Shown here piece by piece: positions 37,057 through 46,300 of a stretch of 64,000 nt of DNA; positions within the stretch are counted from its first letter, which is position 1, and every line of letters starts with the position of its first letter. This stretch comes from Oscillatoria nigro-viridis PCC 7112 (GTDB taxonomy: Bacteria; Cyanobacteriota; Cyanobacteriia; Cyanobacteriales; Microcoleaceae). The notes beneath the pieces are model-generated. The model did no database searches, was not told where the DNA came from, and saw only the letters and a list, made by a program, of their open reading frames with translations. The position numbers were made by a program, and so were the translations under genes. The stretch is from NCBI RefSeq assembly GCF_000317475.1, contig NC_019729.1:3982501-4046500 (forward strand), in the 5' to 3' direction.

Positions 37057-38337
37057 TTAAAAAATGAAAATAATTTGCAGTTTCCAATTTGTATTTTCCC
37101 GGATGATTTCAATGCGATCGATAAATTCTCGAAAGTAAAACCTGCGTTCTGATTCTGATAAATCGAGCCAAAATTGCGGCAGGGAAACTGTTTGGGCAGT
37201 TTCTCGCAAATTTACTGGGGGCAGTTGCGCTAATTTGCTTTGCAGTTCGGCAATTTCGGTGCGGATTTTGTAGGCTCTAAACTCTGCCGTTTCGGTGTCT
37301 AATATGCCGCTGTCAATCAGGGCGGAAAGTTGCTGTATGATTTCTTGTTTGGAAGCGATCGCCCCGACAATTCCTGCTTTAATTCCATTCATATTCGGCA
37401 TTTGCAACCCAGCAACAGCATCGGGTAAATCCCGACAAATACCGGCGATGGTTAATTGCAATACTTCATCGTAGGAAAGGCCGCTACATTTAGGCTGTTT
37501 TGGACAGTTAATCGGTCGCAAATAAAGGTATTCTTTTTCTTTGCGGTAGGAGGTGACTTTGGCAACTGTCATGGGCGATTTGCATTCTGCACAAGTTGCT
37601 AAACCTGCAAGGGAACGCGGGGCGCTAGCGCTGCGAGGAGAAAGGCAGCGGTTGCGGCGCAGCAACCTGTCTATTTGGGCGGCTTCTTCTCTGGAAATAA
37701 TCGGGACGTGGGTGTTAGAAATTACTTGGCTGTTTTGATATTCCAAATCGCCTCGGTAGGCGGGATTTGTCAGCCAGCGGCGGCCGGTACTTACAGAGAT
37801 TTTTTTGTTGTATTTCTTGGCTAGATACCGCACGGAACCTCGCAATGAACCGTAGATTAAAAAGTGTTCAAAAAAGTCTTTGACGGTGGGGGCGGTGGTT
37901 TTATCGATCGTATAACAATCTTTGCCGCGCCGGTAGCCGTAAGGAGCCTTACCCGGTGGAATCCGGGATTTGATGCGGTTGCGCGCGTGCCCTTTGCGAA
38001 TACTCCTGCTGTGTTGGCTGCGCTGGATTTCTGCGAGGATGAGCAGCAAATTTTTGCGGTTTCGCGGTTCTGTTTCTGCTTGTACGATGATTTCGACGCC
38101 GAGGTTTTCGAGTTGGGCGAGGTGCGAACACACTTGCTGCAATGTGTCGCCTAGTTCTTCAAATCGCTGAATTAATAAGTATTTGACTGGTTCTGTTTGG
38201 CAGTCTTTGAGGAGTTGCTGAAGTTGCTGCCGCCCTCCTAAGTCTTGATAGGTGCGATCGACTTCTTGACCCCAAATTTCCGGTGCGGGTGCTGCTTCGA
38301 GTAGCGGTTCGGTGTAAGAATAAGCGATGATTTTCAT
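37057..38337 (-). CDS. Large serine recombinase-like protein with degenerate catalytic domain
   Basis: The 426-residue protein has the three parts of a large serine recombinase: an N-terminal resolvase-like domain, the recombinase DNA-binding region (PPGKAPYGYRRG... and NPAYRGDLEYQN), a zinc ribbon (CAECKSPM... CPKQPKC) and a coiled C-terminus. The N-terminal motif reads IIAYSYTEPLLEA where active enzymes have AYxRVSTxxQ, so the catalytic Arg and Ser are missing, and the LDRLGRS-type helix reads QRFEELGDTL. It is therefore unlikely to cut DNA by the usual route. It is 3 bases downstream of a VOC gene and convergent with the cyclase. A GC-rich insert (LSPRSASAPRSLAG) may be repeat-derived. Confidence 0.75.
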   Translation of the reverse strand: MKIIAYSYTEPLLEAAPAPEIWGQEVDRTYQDLGGRQQLQQLLKDCQTEPVKYLLIQRFEELGDTLQQVCSHLAQLENLGVEIIVQAETEPRNRKNLLLILAEIQRSQHSRSIRKGHARNRIKSRIPPGKAPYGYRRGKDCYTIDKTTAPTVKDFFEHFLIYGSLRGSVRYLAKKYNKKISVSTGRRWLTNPAYRGDLEYQNSQVISNTHVPIISREEAAQIDRLLRRNRCLSPRSASAPRSLAGLATCAECKSPMTVAKVTSYRKEKEYLYLRPINCPKQPKCSGLSYDEVLQLTIAGICRDLPDAVAGLQMPNMNGIKAGIVGAIASKQEIIQQLSALIDSGILDTETAEFRAYKIRTEIAELQSKLAQLPPVNLRETAQTVSLPQFWLDLSESERRFYFREFIDRIEIIRENTNWKLQIIFIF

Positions 38338-38340
38338 CTG

Positions 38341-38700
38341 TTACTCGCTGAGTTCGATGATGTTGCCGTCGGGATCTTGGGTAAATAATGCCGATCGACC
38401 TGACGCGCTCATTTGAAACGGGCAATTGTGAGCGATTAACTGCTGTTTGGCTGCCTCTAAGTTAGCAACAGAAAATGCTAGATGTCGGTTGCGTCCCCAT
38501 TTGGCATGGTCTACGGCATCTGGGATAATTGTTGCACCTAAAATTAGGTGGAGCTGGAAGTCGCCGATTTGATACCAGATTCCGGGAAATTTTAAGTCTC
38601 GATCGATTTTTTGCAGTCTTAGTACGGTGCTGTAAAAGTGTTGGGATTGTTCCAGGTTGGAGATGAGGATGGCGCTGTGGAGGGATTGAGTAATTTGCAT
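38341..38700 (-). CDS. VOC-superfamily (glyoxalase/bleomycin-resistance-like) protein
   Basis: The 119-residue single-domain protein has two beta-alpha-beta-beta-beta modules typical of the vicinal oxygen chelate fold: HSAILISNLEQSQHFYSTVLRLQ and, in the second half, NRHLAFSVANLEAAKQQLIAHN with the closing FTQDPDGNIIELSE. Potential metal ligands are His8, His51/52, His73 and the final Glu. The reaction cannot be assigned from the fold. It is followed after 3 bases by the recombinase-like gene, so the two are cotranscribed. Confidence 0.85.
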   Translation of the reverse strand: MQITQSLHSAILISNLEQSQHFYSTVLRLQKIDRDLKFPGIWYQIGDFQLHLILGATIIPDAVDHAKWGRNRHLAFSVANLEAAKQQLIAHNCPFQMSASGRSALFTQDPDGNIIELSE

Positions 38701-38928
38701 TTTTGTTAGGATTTATTGTTTTATTTTAACCGCTGATGCAGGCATATGAGCGCTGATGAACGCAGATTGGTTGATGTTTGTTTAGTTTTTGATATGATAA
38801 CATTGTCCGTCGCTATTAAATACATTCAAAACTGTTCTGAGTAAGTCGCGCTCGCATATTTTAGGATCGATTGTATTGTCTCTTTTTCTGAGTATGCTGT
38901 AAACTGCCCGCTGGGAGTGTTTTTAACA

Positions 38929-41073
38929 ATGGTTTCAGAAAAAAGTGCGATCGTCTCCAGAGCGGGCAAATTCCGCCTCCGCAATGTCTTGGTAGTTCCC
39001 TTTGTTCTCCAAATTTTGGCTGCTGTTGGCTGCGTTGGCTATCTCTCTTACAGAAACGGAGAGCAGATAGTCAACGATATTGTTAGTCAGTTGCGCCAGG
39101 AAGTGAGTGCGAGAGTTTACGAACGTGTTCAAACCTATTTGGAAGCTCCGCCACTGGTGAATCAGATCAATCAGGATGCTGTACCTTTGGGGGTGTTGAA
39201 CTTTGACGATTTGGAGCAAGCTAGACCATATTTTTGGAAACAAGTTCTGCAATTTAAATCGATCGGTCACGCGGGAATTGCCAACGAAAAAGGTCAGTAC
39301 CTGCGTGTGGGTTGGGTCAATCGGCTGGTTGGACTTGAACAACCTCAGCTTGCCCAGCAACTGATTCCGGGGGGTGGCGACTTGATATATTACAACCTTG
39401 ACGATAATGGAAACCCGACAACAATCGAGAAAACCACCCCCAATTATGATGTTCGCACGCGCCCTTTTTACAGAGTAGCTGTTGAGAAGAAACAGGCAGG
39501 TTGGAGTGAAGTTTATATTAATTTTGGCTACGGTACGCTGCAAATTAATGCGAGTCTACCCTATTATGATGCCGAAGGGAAACTAATAGGCGTGCTGACT
39601 TGCCAGATGGGACTCGATCAAATTCGCCACTTCCTGCAAACCTTACGTGTGGGCAATTCCGGTCAAGTATTTATCATTGAACCCCAGGGTGAGTTAATAG
39701 CCACTTCGGTTAAAGAACAGCCTCTTTCGGTGGGAACAGGCAAAGATACAAAGCGGCTCAAAGCACAGGAAAGCAGCAACCCACTGATGCGTCAAAGTGT
39801 GATTTATCTGCTCGATCGCTTCAAGCGTTTGGAAGACATCCATCAAACTGTTCAACTTGACTTTAAGCTAAACGGTGAGCGGCAATTTATCCAAGTTTCT
39901 CCGCTAACTGACAAGTACGGTCTCAATTGGCTGAGTGTAGTAGTAATTCCGGAAGCGGACTTTATGGCGCAAATTTATGCTAACACTCGCCAGACCATTT
40001 TGCTGTGTATGGTGGCTGTCATTGTCTCTGTTGGAGTGGGTATTTTCACCGCTAGCTGGATTACTCGCCCCCTAAACCAAATTGCTCGAGCTTCAGAATA
40101 TCTAGCAGGTGGTGCGCTCAACCAGAACGTTGCTTCCAGTCGGATTTGGGAAATTGAAACCTTAACAAATTCCTTTAACAGCATGGCGAGACAACAGCAA
40201 GAATCCTTTGAAACTCTAGAAGATAAAGTCAAAGAACGCACCTCTGAACTCGCCACAGCCACTAAACAAATTGCTGCTCTCAACCAGCTCCTGAAAGCGG
40301 AAAACCTCCGCATGAGCTCCGAACTCGATATGCTCAAACAAATGCAGCAGTTGATTCTGCCAAAACCTGCTGAACTCGCAGCCATTGAAGATTTAGATAT
40401 TGCCGGATTTATGGAGCCAGCCTCGGAAGTAGGCGGTGATTACTACGACGTACTTTGTACTAACGGGGTTGTCACTATTTGCATTGGTGATGTCACCGGA
40501 CACGGATTAGAAAGCGGCATTTTGATGGTGATGACTCAAGCTGCTGTCCGCACTCTTCAGGAAATGCAAGAATCCGACTCTGTGCGTTTTTTAGATACGC
40601 TTAACCGCACTATTTATAAAAATATCCAGCGCATGAACTCCGACAAAAATATGACACTAGCTTTGCTCAACTATGCGGAACGCAAAATTAGTATCAGCGG
40701 TCAACACGAGGAAACTATCGTAGTCAGAAGAGGCGGTAAAATTGAGCGGATTAACATGATGGATTTAGGATTTCCGCTCGGCTTAGATGAGGATATTTCC
40801 GATTGGATCAGCCATGTTTTAGTAGACTTAGAACCGGGGGACGGGGTGGTGCTTTATACTGACGGCATCCCGGAAGCTAGAAATATACACAAAAAATTCT
40901 ACGGTATCGAAAGACTCTGTGAAGTGGTTTCTCAAAACTGGCATTTGAGCGCCGAACAAATCAAGGAAGCTACCATCGCTGATTTGCGAAAATTTATTGG
41001 AGAACAAAAGGTATTTGATGACATTACTTTGCTAGTATTAAAGCAACAGGGAAATATTGTGCATAATTTATGA
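38929..41073 (+). CDS. Membrane SpoIIE-type PP2C serine phosphatase with Cache sensor and HAMP domain
   Basis: The start is set at ATG 38929; GTG 38917 is possible. Of 714 residues, about 20-45 form the first membrane helix, 50-345 an extracytoplasmic double-Cache sensor (RPFYRVAVEKKQAGWSEVY, TCQMGLDQIRHFL), and about 355-380 the second helix (TILLCMVAVIVSVGVGIFTA). HAMP (TRPLNQIARASEYLAGG) and a coiled coil lead to the PP2C/SpoIIE domain from about 475: EPASEVGGDYYDVL, ICIGDVTGHGLESGILM, VLYTDGIPEA, FDDITLLVLK, which carry the metal-binding Asp residues. Such phosphatases dephosphorylate STAS antagonists in partner switching. It heads an operon with a cyclase, an RsbW-like ATPase and a STAS protein; Synechocystis IcfG is the nearest known parallel. 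Confidence 0.9.
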   Translation: MVSEKSAIVSRAGKFRLRNVLVVPFVLQILAAVGCVGYLSYRNGEQIVNDIVSQLRQEVSARVYERVQTYLEAPPLVNQINQDAVPLGVLNFDDLEQARPYFWKQVLQFKSIGHAGIANEKGQYLRVGWVNRLVGLEQPQLAQQLIPGGGDLIYYNLDDNGNPTTIEKTTPNYDVRTRPFYRVAVEKKQAGWSEVYINFGYGTLQINASLPYYDAEGKLIGVLTCQMGLDQIRHFLQTLRVGNSGQVFIIEPQGELIATSVKEQPLSVGTGKDTKRLKAQESSNPLMRQSVIYLLDRFKRLEDIHQTVQLDFKLNGERQFIQVSPLTDKYGLNWLSVVVIPEADFMAQIYANTRQTILLCMVAVIVSVGVGIFTASWITRPLNQIARASEYLAGGALNQNVASSRIWEIETLTNSFNSMARQQQESFETLEDKVKERTSELATATKQIAALNQLLKAENLRMSSELDMLKQMQQLILPKPAELAAIEDLDIAGFMEPASEVGGDYYDVLCTNGVVTICIGDVTGHGLESGILMVMTQAAVRTLQEMQESDSVRFLDTLNRTIYKNIQRMNSDKNMTLALLNYAERKISISGQHEETIVVRRGGKIERINMMDLGFPLGLDEDISDWISHVLVDLEPGDGVVLYTDGIPEARNIHKKFYGIERLCEVVSQNWHLSAEQIKEATIADLRKFIGEQKVFDDITLLVLKQQGNIVHNL

Positions 41074-41225
41074 TTGACGGTCGTCCACCCGCTTTCTACG
41101 AAGGGTCTTGGATTTAGTGACCAAGCATCGAAGCCGAAACAGGATTCCGGTTCCACGCCTGTAAGTTATAATTTACAGCGAGGAAGTCAAACAATTTTGC
41201 GCTTCCAGATTCGGAAGTATAAATT

Positions 41226-42461
41226 ATGAAACCACAAATAAATGTAGCACGCTCTAAATCTCCCGAAGAACTCCATACCCAGCTACAGGAGTTGAGCCAA
41301 AAACTTGAGGAAGTAGAGGATGAAAAAAATAGCTATGAAACCTTAGTAGATATTATCACGCAACACTCCACGGATCTGGAAAATCAGATCCGTCATAAAA
41401 ATCGAGAGATGCAGACTTACATCGAGCAGGTAAAAAAGGTTATAGATGCAGCTATTGCTGTAAAAAACAATAGCTTTCAACCCCAGATATTGTCAGATGT
41501 GGCAGCGCGCAGTGATGCACTGGGAGAACTGGCACAGGTATTTTCTCATATGGTGCAAACGGTGAAAGCGCGGGAACAAGAATTAGAGAAACTTTTGCAG
41601 GCTTACGGACGTTTCGTTCCCGATGAATTTCTCCAATTTCTCGGCAAGCAGAGCATAGTTGATTTCCAGCTTGGAGATCACGTGAGCAAAGAGATGGCAA
41701 TTATGTTTTCCGATATGCGCTCGTTCACCACGATGGCGGAGCAAATGACTCCTCAAGAAAACTTTGACTTCATCAATAACTATTTACAGCAAATTAGTCC
41801 CGAAATTCGCAAGCACAACGGTTTTATTGTCAAGTATATTGGAGATGGAGTCATGGCAGTTTTTCCTGATGGCGTTGATGATGCTATTCAGGCAGGAATT
41901 GTGAAATTGGAGCAGTTGCAGAAATACAATCAAAGCCGTAAAATAAATGGGGATATACCGCTGAAGATTGGGATTGGTATCCATGTGGGTGATACGATGG
42001 TTGGGATTATTGGAGATGTGAATCGGATGCAAGCAGATGCGCTCTCAGATCATGTCAATCTCACCGCTCGTCTGGAAGGTTTGACTAAGTATTATGGCGT
42101 ATCTTTATTAATTTCTGGAGATGCGGTACAACGTTTGAGTCAACCCGAAAAGTATCATATCCGTTTTTTGGATCGGGCTATTGTCAAAGGTAGACAAGAA
42201 GCTATTACAGTTTGTGAGGTGTTAGATGTTGAAGTAGAACCAGTGCGATCGCTCAAAATTAAAACTTTACCTATATTTGAGGAGGGACTCCAAGAATATT
42301 CTCAGGGAAATTTTGCTAAGGCTATAGTTTGTTTTGAACAGATAGTAGCCCTAAATCCAGATGACAAGCCCAGTCAACTTTACCTAAAACGCATCCAATC
42401 GCTGTTAAAAAATAGTATTCCTGCTAACTGGAATGGCGTGTGGAAATTCACCCAGAAGTGA
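41226..42461 (+). CDS. Class III adenylate cyclase with N-terminal coiled coil and C-terminal TPR-like tail
   Basis: The 411-residue soluble protein begins with a long coiled coil (about 12-125). The cyclase domain (about 155-335) shows metal Asp163 (MFSDMRSFTTMAEQM) and Asp207, purine-reading Lys203 (IVKYIGDGVM) and Asp271, and VNLTARLEG for the transition-state Asn and Arg. The GD pair before VNL is SD (ALSDHVNL), as in a cyanobacterial subgroup I remember. The tail (EYSQGNFAKAIVCFEQIVALNPDD) is one TPR-like hairpin. No membrane segment or receiver is present, so it is probably controlled by partners, plausibly the phosphatase and STAS proteins of the same operon. Confidence 0.88.
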   Translation: MKPQINVARSKSPEELHTQLQELSQKLEEVEDEKNSYETLVDIITQHSTDLENQIRHKNREMQTYIEQVKKVIDAAIAVKNNSFQPQILSDVAARSDALGELAQVFSHMVQTVKAREQELEKLLQAYGRFVPDEFLQFLGKQSIVDFQLGDHVSKEMAIMFSDMRSFTTMAEQMTPQENFDFINNYLQQISPEIRKHNGFIVKYIGDGVMAVFPDGVDDAIQAGIVKLEQLQKYNQSRKINGDIPLKIGIGIHVGDTMVGIIGDVNRMQADALSDHVNLTARLEGLTKYYGVSLLISGDAVQRLSQPEKYHIRFLDRAIVKGRQEAITVCEVLDVEVEPVRSLKIKTLPIFEEGLQEYSQGNFAKAIVCFEQIVALNPDDKPSQLYLKRIQSLLKNSIPANWNGVWKFTQK

Positions 42462-42492
42462 CATTAATACATCAAGTGGAGGGAGAAAAATT

Positions 42493-43101
42493 ATGACATC
42501 TGGAAGCTTAAAAACAATGACACAAATCTTTGGAGAATTCATTGAAGAATTTCCTCCTGAACACGACTCCCTAGAACTTACATTTACCCCCAGTTCTCGC
42601 CCCATCAAACAGCGCTGGCGCAACAACAGGCTTTCAGCTCATTTTGTAGCCGATTATTTGTCTAGCTTTCTACCGGTGGATGAGGAAGATGCTAGGAGCG
42701 AGAAACGGATAAAAGAAAGCAAGGGAGCGGTGAGCTACGTAGCCAACGAACTGTTAGAAAATGCGATAAAATTTAATAACGATGATACTCATTACAAGGT
42801 CAGATTTGGCATACATTTTCTTGGTGAAATAGAGGTGACTGCGGTAATTTTTGCCAGTAATAGTGTCAATTCACAAGGGGCAAATAAGTTGAAGGAGTTT
42901 ATTGAAGAAATTCTGGATTCCGATCCAAATGAACTTTATTTGCAGCAGGTTGAAAAGAATGCGGAATCTGAAAGCGATACCTCGGGATTGGGATTGCTGA
43001 CGATGATTAATGACTATTCAGCTAAGATAGGTTGGAAATTCGATCGCAGGCCAGATAGTGATACCATCATTGTTACGACTGTGGTTCAAATTAGGGTCTA
43101 G
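42493..43101 (+). CDS. RsbW-like GHKL ATP-binding protein (serine kinase/anti-sigma type)
   Basis: The start ATG 42493 follows a strong ribosome site (ggagggaga). The 202-residue protein is a single GHKL domain: VSYVANELLENAIKFNND is the N box and ESDTSGLGLLTMINDY the G box; the Asp-x-Gly G1 box is replaced by VIFASNSVNSQG. There is no HisKA domain, so it is of the RsbW/SpoIIAB type, though longer. It probably binds or phosphorylates the STAS protein encoded 66 bases downstream, opposed by the SpoIIE-type phosphatase at the head of the operon. Confidence 0.8.
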   Translation: MTSGSLKTMTQIFGEFIEEFPPEHDSLELTFTPSSRPIKQRWRNNRLSAHFVADYLSSFLPVDEEDARSEKRIKESKGAVSYVANELLENAIKFNNDDTHYKVRFGIHFLGEIEVTAVIFASNSVNSQGANKLKEFIEEILDSDPNELYLQQVEKNAESESDTSGLGLLTMINDYSAKIGWKFDRRPDSDTIIVTTVVQIRV

Positions 43102-43167
43102 TTTCTAGCATTTCAATATTTACTCTCTTGTGCGATCGCAATATTTTAGTCAGGAAACACAATCACA

Positions 43168-43521
43168 ATGGGCATTCAAGAAATTAAAGGTGAAGATTAC
43201 AGCATTCAGTACGATGCAGAATCAGTCACAGTCACTTTCCAAGGCGAACTCAGCCTGAGCGGCCCTGCAGAGTATGCACCAATAGCCGAATTGTTAGATG
43301 AGGTCGCCAATGGCGAACCGCCTACTATTACCTTGAACCTAAAACAATTGGAATTTGTTAACAGTTCCGGTATCAGTATGCTGTCTAAATTTGTCATTAG
43401 CGTCCGAAAAAAGAAAACGATTCAACTTTTGGTATTGGGTTCAAATGATATTCCTTGGCAACAGAAATCTCTCAGAAATTTAGAAAAGCTGTTGCCAACT
43501 TTGAAGCTCGAATTAGGGTAG
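43168..43521 (+). CDS. STAS-domain protein (anti-sigma antagonist-like)
   Basis: The 117-residue protein is a single STAS domain: VTVTFQGELSLSGPAEYAPIAELLDEV, then ITLNLKQLEFVNSSGISMLSKFVI, where the NSSGIS motif contains the serine normally phosphorylated in SpoIIAA/RsbV proteins. A ribosome site (aggaaa) precedes the ATG. It closes the phosphatase-cyclase-kinase-STAS operon. Together they make a complete partner-switching set except for a sigma factor, so the output may be an enzyme such as the cyclase rather than transcription. Confidence 0.85.
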   Translation: MGIQEIKGEDYSIQYDAESVTVTFQGELSLSGPAEYAPIAELLDEVANGEPPTITLNLKQLEFVNSSGISMLSKFVISVRKKKTIQLLVLGSNDIPWQQKSLRNLEKLLPTLKLELG

Positions 43522-43540
43522 CATATGTGTCAATTTTAAC

Positions 43541-43827
43541 TACAGTTAACACAGGCGGGACGCCCGTGCCACACACAGTTAACACAGGCGGGACGCCCGT
43601 GCCACAGTTAACACAGGCGGGACGCCCGTGCCACAGTTAACACAGGCGGGACGCCCGTGCCACAGTTAACACAGGCGGGACGCCCGTGCCACACACAGTT
43701 AACACAGGCGGGACGCCCGTGCCACACACAGTTAACACAGGCGGGACGCCCGTGCCACACACAGTTAACACAGGCGGGACGCCCGTGCCACAGTTAACAC
43801 AGGCGGGACGCCCGTGCCACAGTTAAC
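43541..43827. repeat. Nine-copy GC-rich tandem repeat (29/33-bp unit)
   Basis: The unit acaggcgggacgcccgtgcc with cacagtta(ac) occurs nine times, starting at 43551, 43583, 43613, 43642, 43671, 43703, 43737, 43770 and 43799. Spacing is 29 or 33-34 bases depending on an optional extra acac. Each unit can fold into a GGC-GGG/CCC-GCC hairpin. It fills the gap between the convergent STAS and kinase genes and may act as a two-way terminator. Single units of the same base theme occur elsewhere in the window. Confidence 0.95.
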
Positions 43828-43857
43828 ATAGAGAAATTGGGATGATTAGTAAATTGC

Positions 43858-45339
43858 TTAAGTTTGCTGGATCGGCAGTTCAATGATAAACTCGGTTCCC
43901 TTGCAGGGTTCCGACTCGCAGCGGAGCGAGCCTCGGTGATTTTCTACTAAGATTTTGTAGACAATAGACAATCCTAAACCGGTACCTTTACCTATTTCTT
44001 TGGTGGTGAAAAACTGCTCGAACATTCGCTCTTTTATCTCTGCTGTCATTCCGGTTCCCGTGTCAGCAATCCGCACTCTCACGCGATCGGGCCCTGCTAA
44101 TTCTGTGGCGATAAAAATTTTTAGCGCAGCATAGGGCTGATTTTGTGATACCTCGTCCAAAGCATCGATCGCGTTGGTAATTAGATTCATAAATACTTGA
44201 TTGAGCTGTCCTGAATAACACTCAACAAGAGGCAATTTTCCATAATTTTTAACTATTTGAATGTCGCGACGGTCTATTTGAGAATTGAGACGGTTTCGCA
44301 AAATTAACACGGTGCTGTCAATGCAGTCGTGCAAATCGCACATGGTCATGTTACTGTTATCGGTTCGCGAAAAGTTGCCCATAGATTTGACAATTTCGCG
44401 AATGCGATTGGAACCCATTTGCATGGAAGAGATAACTTTAGGCAAGTCTTCAACTAGAAAACCAAGATCTATCTCTTCGATTTTAGCTGTGATTTCGGGA
44501 CAGGGATTGGGATAGCATTCTTGATAGAGACACAGCAGGTGCAACAAATCTTGAGTATAAATTGCGGCATGGCTCAAGTTGCCGTAAATAAAACTAACTG
44601 GGTTATTAATTTCGTGGACGATACTAGCCATTAGCGCTCCCAGCGAAGACATTTTTTCGCTGTGGAGGAGTTGAGCTTGAGTTTCTTTTAGTTCGCAAAG
44701 TGCGCGATCGAGCTGGGCCGCTTGAGCTTCCGCTTTGGCGGTAGCAGCACAACTTTCTTGATAAAGTTCTACCTGTTTAAGGTCAATTTCAAATTGTTCG
44801 ATTTCGCTTTCTTGCTGGTATTGGCTCACCACGGCATCGAAAGCTTCTAGCAACTCGTCACCTGCCGCTTCGACAATGTACAGCAGGTGGGGGTTTTCCA
44901 GCCTGAGTTCGGCATCGGGAACTTGCACCAAGGCTTTAATTCGATCGATATACGCGCGCACTTGTTTGTCTAAATACAGTGGCGGCTCAAAATACATTGC
45001 CTTGAGGGTGGCTGAAGGAGGACTGCCTAAGTTGATGCTGCTGCCAATATTAATTAAGTCGCGGTGCGATTTTTCCATAAGCTCGATCGCCTCTAACAAA
45101 TTTCCGCGCAGTTTTGCTCTTTCTGCCGCATTCTTAGAGCAAACTAACCTCATACTAAAAAAAGCCGTTCGTTGCGAAAGCATTCGCTGGCGGCCGCTGA
45201 TATTAATCACCGCAGCACTAATTTTTCTGGCTGTCGTAATTTCTTCCAGATTAAAGTAGTTGCTCAGTGCTGCCATTGGTAATGCCCCCGACTCGCCTAA
45301 ATGTCTGTAGCTCCTGCTGATACAAGATTTAAGAGCCAT
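43858..45339 (-). CDS. Histidine kinase with PilJ-type N-terminal sensor domain
   Basis: Of 493 residues, about 30-170 form a helical type IV pilus methyl-accepting (PilJ) sensor domain: ITTARKISAAVINISGRQRMLSQRTAFF is its conserved nitrate-sensor-like helix. A coiled coil leads to a kinase core with MASIVHEINNPVSFIYGNL (phospho-accepting His), ECYSGQLNQVFMNLITNAIDAL (N box), IADTGTGM (G1) and GKGTGLGLSIVYKI (G2). There is no clear transmembrane segment, so it should be cytosolic. An internal ATG (45273, MAALSNYF) is an alternative start. The kinase core is closely related to that of the ethylene-type kinase at 30278, including IDLGF..ED and IREIVKS.. words, so the two share an origin. Confidence 0.85.
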   Translation of the reverse strand: MALKSCISRSYRHLGESGALPMAALSNYFNLEEITTARKISAAVINISGRQRMLSQRTAFFSMRLVCSKNAAERAKLRGNLLEAIELMEKSHRDLINIGSSINLGSPPSATLKAMYFEPPLYLDKQVRAYIDRIKALVQVPDAELRLENPHLLYIVEAAGDELLEAFDAVVSQYQQESEIEQFEIDLKQVELYQESCAATAKAEAQAAQLDRALCELKETQAQLLHSEKMSSLGALMASIVHEINNPVSFIYGNLSHAAIYTQDLLHLLCLYQECYPNPCPEITAKIEEIDLGFLVEDLPKVISSMQMGSNRIREIVKSMGNFSRTDNSNMTMCDLHDCIDSTVLILRNRLNSQIDRRDIQIVKNYGKLPLVECYSGQLNQVFMNLITNAIDALDEVSQNQPYAALKIFIATELAGPDRVRVRIADTGTGMTAEIKERMFEQFFTTKEIGKGTGLGLSIVYKILVENHRGSLRCESEPCKGTEFIIELPIQQT

Positions 45340-45469
45340 AAAAAATTTTTGTACAAGACACTAACCAATATATTCTGTATTTCGTAGTAAAGTAGTATAC
45401 TAAAACACAATTGTTTTCCCGTTGTGGCTTATCACAATTTTCAGGATTCCCCTTGTTGCACCGTTTTTC

Positions 45470-46300
45470 TTAATTATTCAAAAAATTACAAATCAACTTC
45501 GCCATAGTTTGAGCTTGAGTTTGCGGCAACCCGTGAGTGGCATTGGAAATAATTGCTAACTCAGCCCCCGGTATCTCGTTAGCGCAGGTTTCACAGTGCC
45601 ATAGAGGAATTGTTTCGTGACTATCTGCTGCGATAACTAAGGTAGGAATTTGCAATTTGTGAATTTCTTTTTCTACTGTATCAACTGCATCTTCTGGCCG
45701 CATCCGACTCATTAAAAATGATCTTGCTACTGGTTGAGACATCAACTCCCTGCGCCACCCGGAAATTTGCTGCAATTGCTCACTTTTTCCCGCTAAACTA
45801 GCGAAAGGTTTTGCCAACTGCAAGACCCAATCAACGGCTGGGGTTTCCCACAGCAGCGGCCGCAAAGCATCGTATTGACCGCAAAAAGTGTCGTCTCGAA
45901 TTCCGTCCGGTGCTGCTAACACTAAACTGCTAACAGAATTAGGATATTTGAGGGAATATGCAGATGCTACCCAACCGCCAAAAGAATGCCCGATAATGCA
46001 GCATGGTTCAATATTTAGTTGTTCTACAACTTGGCGCACAAAAGCAACTTCTACAGCTATGTCATAGCGGATTTCTGGTTGGCTGGATTCTCCAAAACCT
46101 AAAATATCTAAACTGATGCACCGAAACTGAGATGGCAATAACTCAATTAATGGCAGCCAGCAAGTCTTTTCTCCTAAGAAACCGTGCAGCATCGATCGGG
46201 GTCTGCCGCACCCGATTTCCAGGTAGGCTGATGTTTGGCTACTGCTATTGACAAATATACTTAATGTGTGCTTTTGTCCTACAATTGCTTGAGACTGCAC
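45470..46300 (-). CDS. Alpha/beta-hydrolase fold protein
   Basis: The 276-residue protein begins at GTG 46300. It has the fold markers SMLHGFLGEKTCW (oxyanion HG), CISLDILGFGESSQP, and the nucleophile elbow CIIGHSFGGWVAS (Ser), with later PTLVIAADSHETIPLW (acid) and SNATHGLPQTQ (catalytic His). The triad appears complete, so it is an esterase, lipase or C-C hydrolase; the substrate is unknown. No operon partners are evident. Confidence 0.88.
   Translation of the reverse strand: MQSQAIVGQKHTLSIFVNSSSQTSAYLEIGCGRPRSMLHGFLGEKTCWLPLIELLPSQFRCISLDILGFGESSQPEIRYDIAVEVAFVRQVVEQLNIEPCCIIGHSFGGWVASAYSLKYPNSVSSLVLAAPDGIRDDTFCGQYDALRPLLWETPAVDWVLQLAKPFASLAGKSEQLQQISGWRRELMSQPVARSFLMSRMRPEDAVDTVEKEIHKLQIPTLVIAADSHETIPLWHCETCANEIPGAELAIISNATHGLPQTQAQTMAKLICNFLNN

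Noticed and set aside
41226-42461. Inactive cyclase because the GD before VNL is SD
   Set aside because: Both metal Asp residues, Lys203, Asp271 and the Asn/Arg pair are present, and SD is remembered from other cyanobacterial cyclases.
43541-43827. CRISPR array
   Set aside because: Repeats of 29/33 bases follow each other without unique spacers and no cas genes are near.
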